A stretch of DNA of 64,000 nt from CAYXWM01 sp964468805 (GCA_964468805.1 CAYXWM010000001.1:62001-126000); one strand, 5' to 3'; shown: positions 44,922 through 54,297, numbered from the stretch's first letter. Notes: generated by a model not told the origin, from the sequence alone. Numbers and translations: made by a program.

Positions 44922-45530
44922 TTAATTTTGTTGAACAACTGTATATCGCAAGATAGTTTTTAGTTTATCCCTTTCTACTTTTCTTGCATCCGTTAGGTAA
45001 ATCTCTCTGTGCTTATCCGAATTTCGAGAAAGACCGGTTTCTTGCATGAAATGTTGCATTAGTTCAAAGCTTTTAGGTTCATCGTCGTAGTCACCTTTAT
45101 GCAACATTTGAACTGACAATCCATCTTCTGTTTCACAAAAAAATGCTTCATCCAAAAGTAAATGTGGCTTTTTCTTTTTTACTGTTTGCAGTGCAAGCCC
45201 GGCAACGTCTGCTGTAACAAAATCCGGTTGTCTAATCATAATTGTGTAAGAATATGAGTTCTTGTTTTCAACATCACATTCATCCCAGACACCTTCAAGG
45301 GGATATACCGTATATTCAAAATATCCGTTAGGGGTAAAACCGGACTTCGGCATCATTCTTACTGCATATGACAAAGAGTAAAGAACTCCTATTCTCTCTG
45401 CAAAGTCTTCGTCATTGGGATTTCCCTTGCCCTTGATTGCGAAAAACTTTTGCTTGGGAACCGTAATAATTTGGGGTTTATTTTTAGGATTATAAAGTTC
45501 TTTTTCGTGTTTTTTCCATTCGTGCTTAAT
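44922..45530 (-). CDS. GyrI-like small-molecule-binding protein, apparent ATT start
   Basis: About 202 residues. The conserved part starts at KHEWKKHEKELYNPKNKPQIITVPKQKFFAIKGKGNPNDEDF, a stand-alone GyrI-like domain family that usually begins with Met-Lys just before an EW motif. In this window the codon there is ATT at 45530-45528, six bases after a full AGGAGGT (45543-45537). An upstream in-frame ATG at 45599 would add 23 residues that look non-coding and lacks a ribosome site. The protein is likely cytoplasmic and binds small hydrophobic ligands. Confidence 0.75.
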   Translation of the reverse strand: MKHEWKKHEKELYNPKNKPQIITVPKQKFFAIKGKGNPNDEDFAERIGVLYSLSYAVRMMPKSGFTPNGYFEYTVYPLEGVWDECDVENKNSYSYTIMIRQPDFVTADVAGLALQTVKKKKPHLLLDEAFFCETEDGLSVQMLHKGDYDDEPKSFELMQHFMQETGLSRNSDKHREIYLTDARKVERDKLKTILRYTVVQQN

Positions 45531-45585
45531 ATTAATACCTCCTACATACTCCGAATGCTTTCTGCATTTATCATACCAAATGTAG

Positions 45586-45605
45586 TATGACAACAGCATG
45601 TCATA
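45586..45605. promoter_or_regulatory. Inverted repeat upstream of GyrI-like gene
   Basis: TATGACA and TGTCATA with a six-base spacer form a clean palindrome about 55 bases before the start of the GyrI-like gene, overlapping its promoter region (TTGTCA on the minus strand). It could be an operator. Confidence 0.4.
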
Positions 45606-45635
45606 TTAAGTTTAGAATATTAAGTTTGAATAATT

Positions 45636-46103
45636 CTACAAATTCAACCTGTATCTCATTACACGAGAAATCTCTTCAAAGTGTTCTCGTTCATAAAAAC
45701 GAATACCCTCAACATTATTTTTTAACACTGACAATTCAATATACGAAAGATTTCTGTTTTGTGCCCATTGTTTTGCATTATCCAACAATAAGGTGCCTAT
45801 ACCTTGATTTCGGTAATCAGAAATTATAAATAAATCAATGATTACGGCATAGTTATACGGAACATAGCAAGGAAAAGGCGGAGTTTTGTCCTCGCTGATA
45901 TGCAGAAGTCCCACAACTGTATCATTTTCCACAGCAATGAACAACTCCTCATTATCACTCTCAATAACAGATTTAGGGTAATCACCCTTTTCGCCGGCTT
46001 TCCTAAAGTAATCGGGTAGTTGGTTGGCGTTATAAGCAAAGAATTGTTCATACAGATTTGAGATTTTATTAATGTGAATATGTGTGGCGGTTAATATTTC
46101 CAT
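45636..46103 (-). CDS. GNAT-family N-acetyltransferase
   Basis: 155 residues, ATG with AGGTGA five bases upstream. It is a complete GNAT fold: N-terminal EILTATHIHINKISNLYEQF, strand ELFIAVENDTVVGLLHI, then LFIISDYRNQGIGTLLLDNAKQWA with the canonical R-N-Q-G-I-G acetyl-CoA loop, and ELSVLKNNVEGIRFYEREHFEEISRVM. The substrate is unknown. The next gene downstream on the same strand is the GyrI-like gene, but its own upstream palindrome suggests separate control. Confidence 0.85.
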   Translation of the reverse strand: MEILTATHIHINKISNLYEQFFAYNANQLPDYFRKAGEKGDYPKSVIESDNEELFIAVENDTVVGLLHISEDKTPPFPCYVPYNYAVIIDLFIISDYRNQGIGTLLLDNAKQWAQNRNLSYIELSVLKNNVEGIRFYEREHFEEISRVMRYRLNL

Positions 46104-46470
46104 GTGTCACCTCGCAAATGTAAAATATCTATATTTTAATCTATAAAGTTTGGTTTTGTCATCACATCAAAGTGTAAATTTTTTTATAACAACCTAAAAA
46201 TGCATACTCCCATTTGTATTGCAGTTCTTTATATTTTATTTGTTGTTGGTGACGGTTATTTACCAATACATGCTCTATATATTACCAATCACTCAAGTTT
46301 GCATAATTCTCTCATCTTTAAGATGGTAACGCTTCTTTCTGCCAACAATGATACGTATAAGGGTTAGACATTTTAAATTATGTAACTTTCTATTGAAAGA
46401 TAAACCTGTTAATGATATACTTTACATTACAATTCACTATCGTATCAAACAACCACAAGGAGGTTATGTA
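46104..46470 (+). other. Divergent intergenic region before secreted protein
   Basis: 367 bases with the promoter of the 46471 gene at 46393-46421. Nothing else coding or structured was recognised. Confidence 0.5.
46393..46421 (+). promoter_or_regulatory. Sigma-A-type promoter of the secreted-protein gene
   Basis: TTGAAA (46393-46398), 17-base spacer, TATACT (46416-46421), about 50 bases before ATG 46471. Confidence 0.65.
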
Positions 46471-47766
46471 ATGAAAAAGTTGATTGCTTATTTTATGCTT
46501 CTTTCAATTGTTCTTACCGTAACTCCGGCACAGTCTGTTTATGCCGAATATCAAAAGCCCTATTTTACAGGAAACTACAGGATAGTAAACGAGGATAGCC
46601 CCCAAAATGTTCCGCCTAATACCGTTGTATCTCAAGAACTCGGTACAGTGGACGACAGCAGCGGAAAAATAATATATTATTATTCGCTTATAATGCCGGG
46701 CGACGGAATATGTAATATTGAAATTTCCAGAGGCGGTAATTACAACTATGGTTACACAATCATTAAATTTGACGACCCCAAAATTGAAATCGTTAATGGA
46801 ATTCATGAAAAATATGTGGATGTGGGAGAAACATTCACAATAAGCCCCGAATTAAAGAAAGGTACATACACATTTTATGTATCAGCCGAACTTATACCGG
46901 AGTTGCATAAAAGTGAATATACAAGTAACTTTAAATTCCATTGGTCATATGAAGGTAGCGGCTCGGTTGATGTAGCCCCGCAACCAACACCTACACCAAC
47001 ACCTACACCAACCCCAATACCTACCACACCGCCAACTTTAACAGAATCAAACTTAGGTGGCTTTGACTTAGAGGCCATTGCAGTAGGCGTAAAATTAAAA
47101 TGGAATTCATTAAGCGGTGGCTTGGGCTATAGGCTGTATCGCTCTGAACGTAGCGGAGTTGAAGGCATTTCAGTCACTGATTTTTATATCAAAAGTAATC
47201 AATTCGTAGACGTAAATATAGATGCTGACAAAACTTACTACTACACCGTGCGGAAAGTGCTTGCCGAAGCCCGGCCGACTGAAGGCATACCCGAAAAGTT
47301 GGGAAGTCCATCTTCTCAAATAAAAGTGACAACAGGCAGCCAAATATTAGGAGGCAACAGCTCAGAAAAGCGGAAAAAGTTTATTTTAATGAAACTTAAC
47401 GACCCGATGATGAACGCAGACGGCATACCGGAAGAAATTGACCCGGGCCGAGGCACCACGCCAATTATTTATTCAAGCCGCACATTAGTACCCATACGTG
47501 CCATTGTGGAAAAAATGAAAGGAACTGTAGATTGGGATGCCGCTACACAAAAAATTACCCTGAAAAATGCGGGTAAAACCGTGGAAATGTGGCTGGAAAA
47601 TAAAACAATCACAGTCAACGGCATAAACAGTCAAATAGATGTTGCACCTAAAAGCATTAACGACAGAACCATGGTTCCTATTCGTTTCGCTGCTGAAAAC
47701 TTAGGATGCCAAGTGGATTGGATTAATTCAACCCAAGAAATTGTTATTGTGTATATGTCTGAATAA
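46471..47766 (+). CDS. Secreted protein with FnIII-like and copper-amine-oxidase-N-like domains (paralogue of 39438)
   Basis: 431 residues from ATG 46471 (AAGGAGG eight bases upstream; a longer in-frame start at 46348 has no ribosome site or signal peptide). Layout: a signal peptide (KKLIAYFMLLSIVLTVTPAQSVYA), a short beta domain, a PTPTPTP linker, then the FnIII-like and copper-amine-oxidase-N-like domains. From GGFDLEAIAVGVKLKWNSLS to the end it is very similar to residues 340-580 of the 39438 protein. It lacks that protein's second PPC-like part and C-terminal lipocalin-like part. The role is probably surface attachment or recognition. Confidence 0.82.
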   Translation: MKKLIAYFMLLSIVLTVTPAQSVYAEYQKPYFTGNYRIVNEDSPQNVPPNTVVSQELGTVDDSSGKIIYYYSLIMPGDGICNIEISRGGNYNYGYTIIKFDDPKIEIVNGIHEKYVDVGETFTISPELKKGTYTFYVSAELIPELHKSEYTSNFKFHWSYEGSGSVDVAPQPTPTPTPTPTPIPTTPPTLTESNLGGFDLEAIAVGVKLKWNSLSGGLGYRLYRSERSGVEGISVTDFYIKSNQFVDVNIDADKTYYYTVRKVLAEARPTEGIPEKLGSPSSQIKVTTGSQILGGNSSEKRKKFILMKLNDPMMNADGIPEEIDPGRGTTPIIYSSRTLVPIRAIVEKMKGTVDWDAATQKITLKNAGKTVEMWLENKTITVNGINSQIDVAPKSINDRTMVPIRFAAENLGCQVDWINSTQEIVIVYMSE

Positions 47767-47813
47767 AAGTTCTTATAGATGGAATTACACTTGCATTATG
47801 TCTAAACGTAAAC

Positions 47814-47851
47814 AAAGCCGCCCGATTCAGCTCAATCGGGTGGCTTTTTTT
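47814..47851 (+). terminator. Rho-independent terminator
   Basis: AAAGCCGCCCGATT and AATCGGGTGGCTTT pair over 14 bases with one G-T, then TTTTGTTTT. It follows the 46471 gene. Confidence 0.88.
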
Positions 47852-47952
47852 GTTTTAAAGGATATTTATTGATTCGGCTTTTAATCAAATATAATACTCT
47901 ACGGGAGAACTCCTTCGGGACTAAACAATATCCAACACTTATATTTAATTTC

Positions 47953-49455
47953 CTACATATGGGTTTCAGTAGCATTCCGGTTTTTCATAACCATAGCCAC
48001 TGCTTTTCCCCAGCCTTCCCGTTTTTTACGGCATAATTCCCATGACATTTCCGGAGCATATATTTTACGCTCTTTCCCGGCAAAGATCTCTTGATTATAA
48101 ATTCCCATCGCAAGACCTGCTGCATATGCTACGCCCATGCCGCTGAGTTCCTCTACCTGAGAGGCTAAAACAGGAATTTGCAAAATATCACTTTGAAATT
48201 GCATAAGGTACTCATCTTTTGTAGGTCCGCCGTCCACTCGCAAGGATTCTATGGGTATATTTGCAATAGCACTCATTACCCGTACAATATCCCATATTTG
48301 GTATGCTATACATTCTTCTGCCGCTCGTACCAACTCCGCTTTGCCGGTGATTCGGGTCATGCCGCAGATCATTGCTTTGGCATTGCTGTCCCAGTAAGGA
48401 GCATTTAAGCCGGAAAATGCCGGCACTAAGTAGGTTTCATCCTCGGGATTAGCGCTTTTTGCCACAGCAGATGCTTCCGAAGGGCTTTTCAGCAATCCCA
48501 AATCCTCAACAATCCAACGCATTACTGCACCTGTGTAGTTGATATTACCCTCGAGGACATAGTTAATCTTGTTATCTATTCCCCAAGCCAATGAAGTTAC
48601 TGCTCCTTGGTTACTGATTATGGGTTTTTCGCCAATATTCATCATAACCGATGAGCCTGTGCCGTAGGTGGTTTTAATCATGCCGGGAGATAAACACCCT
48701 TGACCAAACAATGCACCATGGCTATCACCCAACATGGCATGAATAGGTATGGGTTTGGGAAAAATGCCCCGGAAGTTACATAGTGCAAAAAGACTGTCAC
48801 TATAACAAATTTCCGGCAGTGCTTCCGGCCTAATTCCAAACAATCTGCAAACTTCTTCGTCCCAACATAAAGTATTAATATTAAACAACTGGGTACGAGA
48901 TGCGTTAGAGTAATCTGTTTTGAATACAGCACCGTTCGTTAGCTTAAAAAGCAACCAACTGTCAACCGTTCCCATGCAAAGCTTACCGTTTTCCATCAAT
49001 CTGCGTGCTTCCGGAACATTTTCCAATATCCAAGCCAGCTTTGCTGCCGAAAAGTAGGGAGAAAGGTGCAGACCGGTTCGCTCCTTAATCATAGGACTTA
49101 ACCCCTGCTCCTCTAGGCGATAGCAAATTGAAGTACCTCTGGCACACTGCCACACTATTGCATTATAAACCGGCTCGCCTGTTTCTCTGTTCCATGCAAC
49201 GGCAGTTTCTCGCTGATTGCTTATACCTACACCCACCACCGATTCCAAAGCTATACCTGATTCGGATATTACCCTTTTAGCAACCGCCAAAGTATTTGCA
49301 AAAATTTCATTGGGGTTGTGTTCTATCCAACCTTTATCATCAATTAACTGGGCATGGGCAGCATCTTTACGAGCAATCAAAACGCCTATTTCATCCCACA
49401 GAAGCCCTTTCGTGCCTTGGGTGCTTTGGTCTATGGATAAGATATACTTTTTCAT
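47953..49455 (-). CDS. FGGY-family carbohydrate kinase (glycerol-kinase-like)
   Basis: 500 residues, ATG overlapping the upstream transketolase stop as ATGA, with AGGAGA upstream. It has the full FGGY fold: N-terminal phosphate loop SIDQSTQGTKGLLWDE, the GISNQRETAVAWNRETGEPV motif, the MLGDSHGALFGQGC and TTYGTGSSVMMN loops, GLNAPYWDSNAKAMICGMTR and the signature RVDGGPTKDEYLMQFQSDIL. The closest well-known relative is glycerol kinase, but the operon (isomerase and split transketolase) points to a keto-sugar such as a ketopentose as substrate. Apulose and xylulose kinases are alternatives. It is the last gene of the operon. Confidence 0.85.
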   Translation of the reverse strand: MKKYILSIDQSTQGTKGLLWDEIGVLIARKDAAHAQLIDDKGWIEHNPNEIFANTLAVAKRVISESGIALESVVGVGISNQRETAVAWNRETGEPVYNAIVWQCARGTSICYRLEEQGLSPMIKERTGLHLSPYFSAAKLAWILENVPEARRLMENGKLCMGTVDSWLLFKLTNGAVFKTDYSNASRTQLFNINTLCWDEEVCRLFGIRPEALPEICYSDSLFALCNFRGIFPKPIPIHAMLGDSHGALFGQGCLSPGMIKTTYGTGSSVMMNIGEKPIISNQGAVTSLAWGIDNKINYVLEGNINYTGAVMRWIVEDLGLLKSPSEASAVAKSANPEDETYLVPAFSGLNAPYWDSNAKAMICGMTRITGKAELVRAAEECIAYQIWDIVRVMSAIANIPIESLRVDGGPTKDEYLMQFQSDILQIPVLASQVEELSGMGVAYAAGLAMGIYNQEIFAGKERKIYAPEMSWELCRKKREGWGKAVAMVMKNRNATETHM

Positions 49456-50384
49456 TGTAATATCTCCTGTGCAAGCTTTATTACCCCTTGTGGGTTAAGA
49501 TTGTAATAATCAAACACATCCCTTGAAACGCCTGTAATCACAGGGTTATCCGGCAACGCCATATTTTTTACGGGTACAGGACAGGTTGCGGCGACAATCT
49601 GACTTACCATAGAACCCATGCCTCCATATATGGAGTGTTCCTCCAAGGTTATAATACCTTTGGTTTCCCTAGCCGCTTTACATACCGCTTCTCTGTCAAT
49701 GGGCTTTACGCAGTACATATCCAATACCCTTGCTTGTATGCCCTGCTGTGCTAAAAGTTTTCCTGCCTCTTTAGCTACACTCACCATTTCGCCGCAAGCA
49801 ATTATGGTAATATCGTTTCCGTCTTGCAAAAGAGTGGCTTTATCCATGGTAAAGGGTGTGTTTTCCTCTGAATACACGTCTTCTACAGGGTTTCGTCCTA
49901 CTCTAATGTAGGCTCCCCGGTTATCTTGCAGTAAGGTTTCAATCAGTACCTTTGTCTGGAAGCGGTCGCTTGGCAGATATACCCTCATTCCGGGTATGGC
50001 ACTAAGTGCCGCAATATCCTGTGCAGAGTGATGAGTCATACCCAAAGCACCGTAGCTTATCCCTCCGCTGATTCCGATTAACTTTACATTAGCCCCTGAA
50101 TAAGCAACGTCTACCTTTATTTGCTCCATACTGCGTGTGGAAAGAAAGCAAGCCGGGGAAACCGCGAAAGGCTTTTTATCACACATTGCAAGACCTGCTG
50201 CAACAGAGACCAAGTTTTGTTCCGCAATGCCTACTTCTATAAACTGTTCGGGAAAGGCATCGGCATAGGCTGTAAGAGATGCTGAACCACGGGAATCGCT
50301 GCAAAGCACAACAATATCCTTATCTGTCTTTGCCTGCTCCATGAGAACTTGACAAATTACCTGTCTGTTTGGAATATTATTCAT
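49452..50384 (-). CDS. Transketolase, C-terminal subunit
   Basis: 310 residues from ATG 50384, which overlaps the upstream gene by eight bases; a longer open frame upstream is a shadow. It carries the Pyr domain and C-terminal domain: MEQAKTDKDIVVLCSDSRGSASL, EVGIAEQNLVSVAAGLAM (the catalytic Glu of thiamine-diphosphate activation), GALGMTHHSAQDIA, then DMYCVKPIDREAV. With the next gene it forms a two-subunit transketolase that transfers a two-carbon ketol unit. The split form is common in Clostridia and in sugar-specific operons. Confidence 0.9.
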   Translation of the reverse strand: MNNIPNRQVICQVLMEQAKTDKDIVVLCSDSRGSASLTAYADAFPEQFIEVGIAEQNLVSVAAGLAMCDKKPFAVSPACFLSTRSMEQIKVDVAYSGANVKLIGISGGISYGALGMTHHSAQDIAALSAIPGMRVYLPSDRFQTKVLIETLLQDNRGAYIRVGRNPVEDVYSEENTPFTMDKATLLQDGNDITIIACGEMVSVAKEAGKLLAQQGIQARVLDMYCVKPIDREAVCKAARETKGIITLEEHSIYGGMGSMVSQIVAATCPVPVKNMALPDNPVITGVSRDVFDYYNLNPQGVIKLAQEILQ

Positions 50385-51207
50385 TTGACATCGCCGCCTT
50401 TTCCGCAAGTTCTTTTTTAGCTTGTTCATATTGTTCGGCAGTGGGAACTTTATGGTGCCAAGAGATTTGATTTTCTGTAAATGATACCCCATACCCTTTT
50501 GTTGTATCTGCGATAATAACCGAAGGGCCTTGAGTAAAAGCCTTTGCCTGTTGGATTCCTTCAATTACAGAGGACACATTATTGCCCTGAACGTGAATTA
50601 CATTCCACCCAAATCCTGCCCAACGCAGGTCTAGGTTGTCTTGAGACATAACCTCTTCTGTACCGCCGGATATTTGCAGTTTGTTGCGGTCAACAATGGC
50701 AGTAAGATTCGCTAGCTTGTAATGCCCTGCTGCCATTGCTCCTTCCCAAACAGAACCTTCCGCAAGTTCGCCGTCTCCCATAACCGTATAAACTCGATAA
50801 GACTGACCGTTCATTCTTCCGGCAAGAGCCATTCCCACACAAACGGAAAGCCCATGCCCCAAAGAACCGGAATTCATCTCAATACCGTTAATTTTATTTG
50901 TTGGATGCCCTATGTATTTGCTGCCGAATTGAGAAAAAGTAAGCAGTTCCTCTTTGGGAAAGAATCCGCAATCTGCCAAAACCGCATAAAGAGATTCAAC
51001 GGAGTGTCCCTTACTCAGCACAAAACGGTCACGATTGGGGTCATTCATCAGAGCAGGAGAAATATTCATTTGGTCATAGTATAAAGCCACCAAAATCTCC
51101 ATTACGCTGAAATCACCGCCAATATGCCCGGTTTTTGCCCGATAAATTAAGTCCAATACATCTTGACGAAGTTGAAAAGCTTTGGATGCAAGTCGGCTTA
51201 TGTTCAT
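50377..51207 (-). CDS. Transketolase, N-terminal (ThDP-binding) subunit
   Basis: 276 residues, ATG with AGAGGAG upstream, overlapping the isomerase stop by four bases. Motifs: YRAKTGHIGGDFSVMEILVALYY, DRFVLSKGHSVESLYAVL, GSLGHGLSVCVGMALAGRM, and the thiamine-diphosphate motif MGDGELAEGSVWEGAMAAGHYKLANLTAIVDRNKLQ. It pairs with the C-terminal subunit. In this context it would convert the phosphorylated sugar with a triose phosphate into pentose-phosphate-pathway intermediates. Confidence 0.92.
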   Translation of the reverse strand: MNISRLASKAFQLRQDVLDLIYRAKTGHIGGDFSVMEILVALYYDQMNISPALMNDPNRDRFVLSKGHSVESLYAVLADCGFFPKEELLTFSQFGSKYIGHPTNKINGIEMNSGSLGHGLSVCVGMALAGRMNGQSYRVYTVMGDGELAEGSVWEGAMAAGHYKLANLTAIVDRNKLQISGGTEEVMSQDNLDLRWAGFGWNVIHVQGNNVSSVIEGIQQAKAFTQGPSVIIADTTKGYGVSFTENQISWHHKVPTAEQYEQAKKELAEKAAMSNE

Positions 51208-52610
51208 ACAAATTCTCCTCTGATTACAGCTTTTACCTTTTCCTCAATAGGGTCGTATAGATCGGGTTTTATTCCCATGTATTTACAGGCTTCATATAAT
51301 ACCGGCACTACGTCACCATGCAAACCTGTGCAATGATGAATGTAAGGTCCGCATACAAGCTTATCTTCCAGACGATCTAAATTTTCTACCTCTACCCACA
51401 AATAAGTGCCTTTGGTATAAGGCCCTTCAATACCCTTTGCATTGCCCAAAAGCAGTGAATACTCTCCGTTGTCGCCGTCAAACCTAGCCAAGGTAATATC
51501 CCCGTGGCGACATTCGGCGGAAACAGAGCCGGGATGATTAAATGCCAACGGATACCCAAGCACCGGTTTGTTTTTAGCCACCGAAAGAGGCCAAGGACCA
51601 CAGTGTTGCAATAACTCTCCATTCTCGTTGTCAGGATGGCGTACTGTCCAATCGGCAAAGAAGGTTTGGGATTCTCCCATTCCGGCGGCTTGAACAAGCA
51701 CAGAAGTTATGGCTCCGTGTATATCCGTTTCACATACCACCGGTAAACCCTCATCTGTAAGCAGTGCATTTGCCCCGCAAGGCATAATTCCCAACTCATC
51801 CTGCATACAGTTCCAGCATTGAATGGCAACAGCATTGCAGTCATACTTCCGTGCAAGTGTACTCATGGCAACCTTTAAGGCGGCTATATTTTCCAGCTCA
51901 TCCGGTTTTACTCGGACATCCATATTAGAGTTTATATAGGCTATAACTTTCTCCACCTCTGTTTTTTCCTCTTTAGCCTTTTTCAGTTCACTTACCAGTT
52001 CAGGCATAGGAATAGGAGCAAGCTGTATATTAAAGCGTTCCAGTAACTCTCCTTCGTTACACATAGTGGTTAAAAAATCAAAAGGACGTGTGGAAATTTG
52101 CAAAATACGCATATTTCGGAATGATTTTACTACATTGCATACTGCTAAGAAACGTCGAAGTCCTTGTTCAAAAGCCGCATCGCTTAATCGGCAGTTTTTA
52201 AGATATGTAAAGGGTACTTGGAAGCGGCGAAGTACCTTGCCCGTAGCAAACAATCCGCATTGGGTATCTCTCAATCGTATGCCGTCCGGCTCGGGACGTT
52301 CGTCACGGGGTCCCCAAAGCAAAACAGGTACATTCAATTCTTTAGCCAATCGGGCCACCAAGTATTCGGTGCCAAAATTACAATGGGGTACGAAAAGTCC
52401 GTCAATTTTTTCTGCCTTAAATTTTGCGGCTATTTTTTGCATATCTTTGTCATCATACAACAAACCTTCCGAGTTAAACTCGGTAATATCCACAAATTCA
52501 ACACCCAACTGCCCCAGACGCTCTCTTGTAAGGTTGCTATACTTTACTGCATCGGGTGCGCTGAAAATACTTCTTCTTGTCGGAGCAAATCCCAGTTTTA
52601 CAGATGCCAT
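51204..52610 (-). CDS. L-fucose/L-arabinose isomerase family protein
   Basis: 468 residues, ATG with GGAGGA about eight bases upstream. It matches the FucI/AraA-like family (COG2407): N-terminal GFAPTRRSIFSAPDAVKYSN, FVPHCNFGTEYLVARLAKELNVPVLLWGPRD, then the C-terminal catalytic region with CWNCMQDELGIMPCGANALLTDEG, VCETDIHGAITSVL and GLHGDVVPVLYEACKYMG. The metal site of this family uses a Glu and an Asp in the central region; ETD and the LxDE-type residues are present. It would interconvert an aldose and a ketose. First enzyme of the operon. The substrate (arabinose, apiose-like or another pentose) is not determined. Confidence 0.83.
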   Translation of the reverse strand: MASVKLGFAPTRRSIFSAPDAVKYSNLTRERLGQLGVEFVDITEFNSEGLLYDDKDMQKIAAKFKAEKIDGLFVPHCNFGTEYLVARLAKELNVPVLLWGPRDERPEPDGIRLRDTQCGLFATGKVLRRFQVPFTYLKNCRLSDAAFEQGLRRFLAVCNVVKSFRNMRILQISTRPFDFLTTMCNEGELLERFNIQLAPIPMPELVSELKKAKEEKTEVEKVIAYINSNMDVRVKPDELENIAALKVAMSTLARKYDCNAVAIQCWNCMQDELGIMPCGANALLTDEGLPVVCETDIHGAITSVLVQAAGMGESQTFFADWTVRHPDNENGELLQHCGPWPLSVAKNKPVLGYPLAFNHPGSVSAECRHGDITLARFDGDNGEYSLLLGNAKGIEGPYTKGTYLWVEVENLDRLEDKLVCGPYIHHCTGLHGDVVPVLYEACKYMGIKPDLYDPIEEKVKAVIRGEFV

Positions 52611-52678
52611 ACAATCATTCCTCCTAATTTTTTTTGCAGGTTATAATGATTCTGTTGTGTCCTTCATCTTATATGGAA

Positions 52679-53683
52679 TTAGCATATATCCAAAACGCTT
52701 TCTCTTTCTATAAGCGAGGTGCATATTTGTGTTTTGGTTTTTACGCCGGGGCTATTGTTTTTGATGCTTTCTATTAATCTGCGTACTGCCAATTGTCCCA
52801 TCTCCTGTTTATGCACATGAATAGTAGTAAGTCGAGGAGAAGAAACTTCGCCAATCATTAAATTATCAAAACCGATTATGGAAATATCTTCCGGGATTCG
52901 TAATCCGGCTTCCTTGATAGCACGCATTGCCCCTACTGCTATTACATCATTGTCAGATATAAATGCAGTGGGCAAGCTTTCAGCTGTTTTTAGCCAAATA
53001 CACATATCCCGGTAGGCACCATCCATAGTAGAGAGCAGCGGAACTATATCTTGTTGCAATAAAGGCAATTCATGCTTGTGTAACGCCTGCCGTAAACCTG
53101 CTGAACGGTAAGTAAAATTTTTAATACGAAACTTACCCTTAAGATAGCCTATTCTTTTATGCCCTTTATTAATTAAATACTCCGTGCCGTAAAAAACCGA
53201 GTCTTCGTTGCTAATGAGAATGCTGTCAAATTGATAACTGTCGCACCAACTGTCCAGCAACACCAATGGACATACTGCTTCTTTATAAGGTTCAAAGTCC
53301 TCTTCGGTCATTTCAGTTCCAAGCAACAAAACTGCTGCCGTTGGGTCGTTTAGAATCCCCGAAATGCCGGTTTGATAATCCTCGCTTTCCCTGTCCAAAG
53401 TGCAAAAAACCGTTTCATAACCATTACTCTTTGCTTCTCGCTCCACACCGTCAATTATTGCGGGAAAAAACGGTGTATCATCAATAATTAATCCGTTACG
53501 CTTATAAGTAACAAATTTTATGCGACTAATTTTTTTGTTGCTGATATACCCCAGTTCTTGTGCTATTTGAAAAATTCGCGAGACTGTTTCGTTATTAACC
53601 CCGGGTTTATTGTTGAGCGCATTAGAAACCGTTGCAACCGAATATCCGGTAATTTCGCTGATATTCTTTATTCCTACTTTCAT
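52679..53683 (-). CDS. LacI-family transcriptional regulator
   Basis: 334 residues, ATG with GGAGGG eight bases upstream. The N-terminal helix-turn-helix (about 6-30) reads ISEITGYSVATVSNALNNKP, typical of LacI/GalR; the rest is a periplasmic-binding-like sugar-sensing domain ending in GQLAVRRLIESIKNNSP. It lies 68 bases upstream of the isomerase on the same strand and probably represses that operon until its sugar is present. The AT-rich 608-base region upstream separates it from the divergent YesN/YesM system. Confidence 0.9.
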   Translation of the reverse strand: MKVGIKNISEITGYSVATVSNALNNKPGVNNETVSRIFQIAQELGYISNKKISRIKFVTYKRNGLIIDDTPFFPAIIDGVEREAKSNGYETVFCTLDRESEDYQTGISGILNDPTAAVLLLGTEMTEEDFEPYKEAVCPLVLLDSWCDSYQFDSILISNEDSVFYGTEYLINKGHKRIGYLKGKFRIKNFTYRSAGLRQALHKHELPLLQQDIVPLLSTMDGAYRDMCIWLKTAESLPTAFISDNDVIAVGAMRAIKEAGLRIPEDISIIGFDNLMIGEVSSPRLTTIHVHKQEMGQLAVRRLIESIKNNSPGVKTKTQICTSLIERESVLDIC

Positions 53684-54297
53684 TGGGGATTCCCTCCGTT
53701 ATTGACCTACGTATTTAAAGTTAATGATAGTGAGAACCTCTCAAACACTATTCTTTCTTGTAACTTTAAGGACAATAGCGTCATGTTGGTTTTTAAAATT
53801 TTCCTATTCTTATTTTATAAAATTTTATATAAAAATTCAATAGTTAAATTAACACATTTTAAGAGTTCAAATTTATATATTATTTTGCAATAGATAATTA
53901 TTTAGAACTTTACCGTTTGTTAAAGCTTTTTTTTAACCTTATAATAGCGATTGATTTAAGCATTTGTGTGTAGTTTTCCCGTAATATAAGCTTGTATGAG
54001 TTGGGTATATAAAATTATAGTATAAAATTTTATATAATAATTTTATATAAATACATATGCATAATAATATTGCTTTTTATTCCCACAAAAAAATTTGTAA
54101 ATAATACAAACTTTTAAAGTGTTGTACCCCTTTTAAGAATTTCATATTCTTGTTAATATAACTTTTTATGTTATAATAAAAACATACAATTGTTTACATA
54201 TTCAAAATATTTGACGAGTTTACCCACCAATACAATACGGATGTTTAATATTGCTTAAATTGCATGATGATACGATTTTCCTTAGGGAGGTATGTCT
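53684..54297. other. Divergent regulatory region of the sugar locus
   Basis: About 610 very AT-rich bases. It contains TGAGAACCTCTCA (53731-53743, arms of five bases) close to the lacI start, two identical palindromes TATAAAATTTTATA (53816-53829 and 54021-54034) about 205 bases apart, and the promoter of the response regulator gene. Any of these may be operators; the AT palindromes may also reflect base composition. Confidence 0.45.
54150..54177 (+). promoter_or_regulatory. Promoter of the response regulator gene
   Basis: TTGTTA (54150-54155), 16-base spacer, TATAAT (54172-54177), leaving a leader of about 115 bases. Confidence 0.6.

Noticed and set aside
45599..45601. ATG at 45599 as the start of the GyrI-like gene
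   Set aside because: It lacks a ribosome site, lies in promoter-like sequence and would add a non-conserved extension; ATT 45530 fits better.
49452..50564. Longer start for the C-terminal transketolase subunit at 50564
   Set aside because: The extra ~60 residues are basic, overlap the N-terminal subunit gene out of frame and match no transketolase; ATG 50384 is at the right place.
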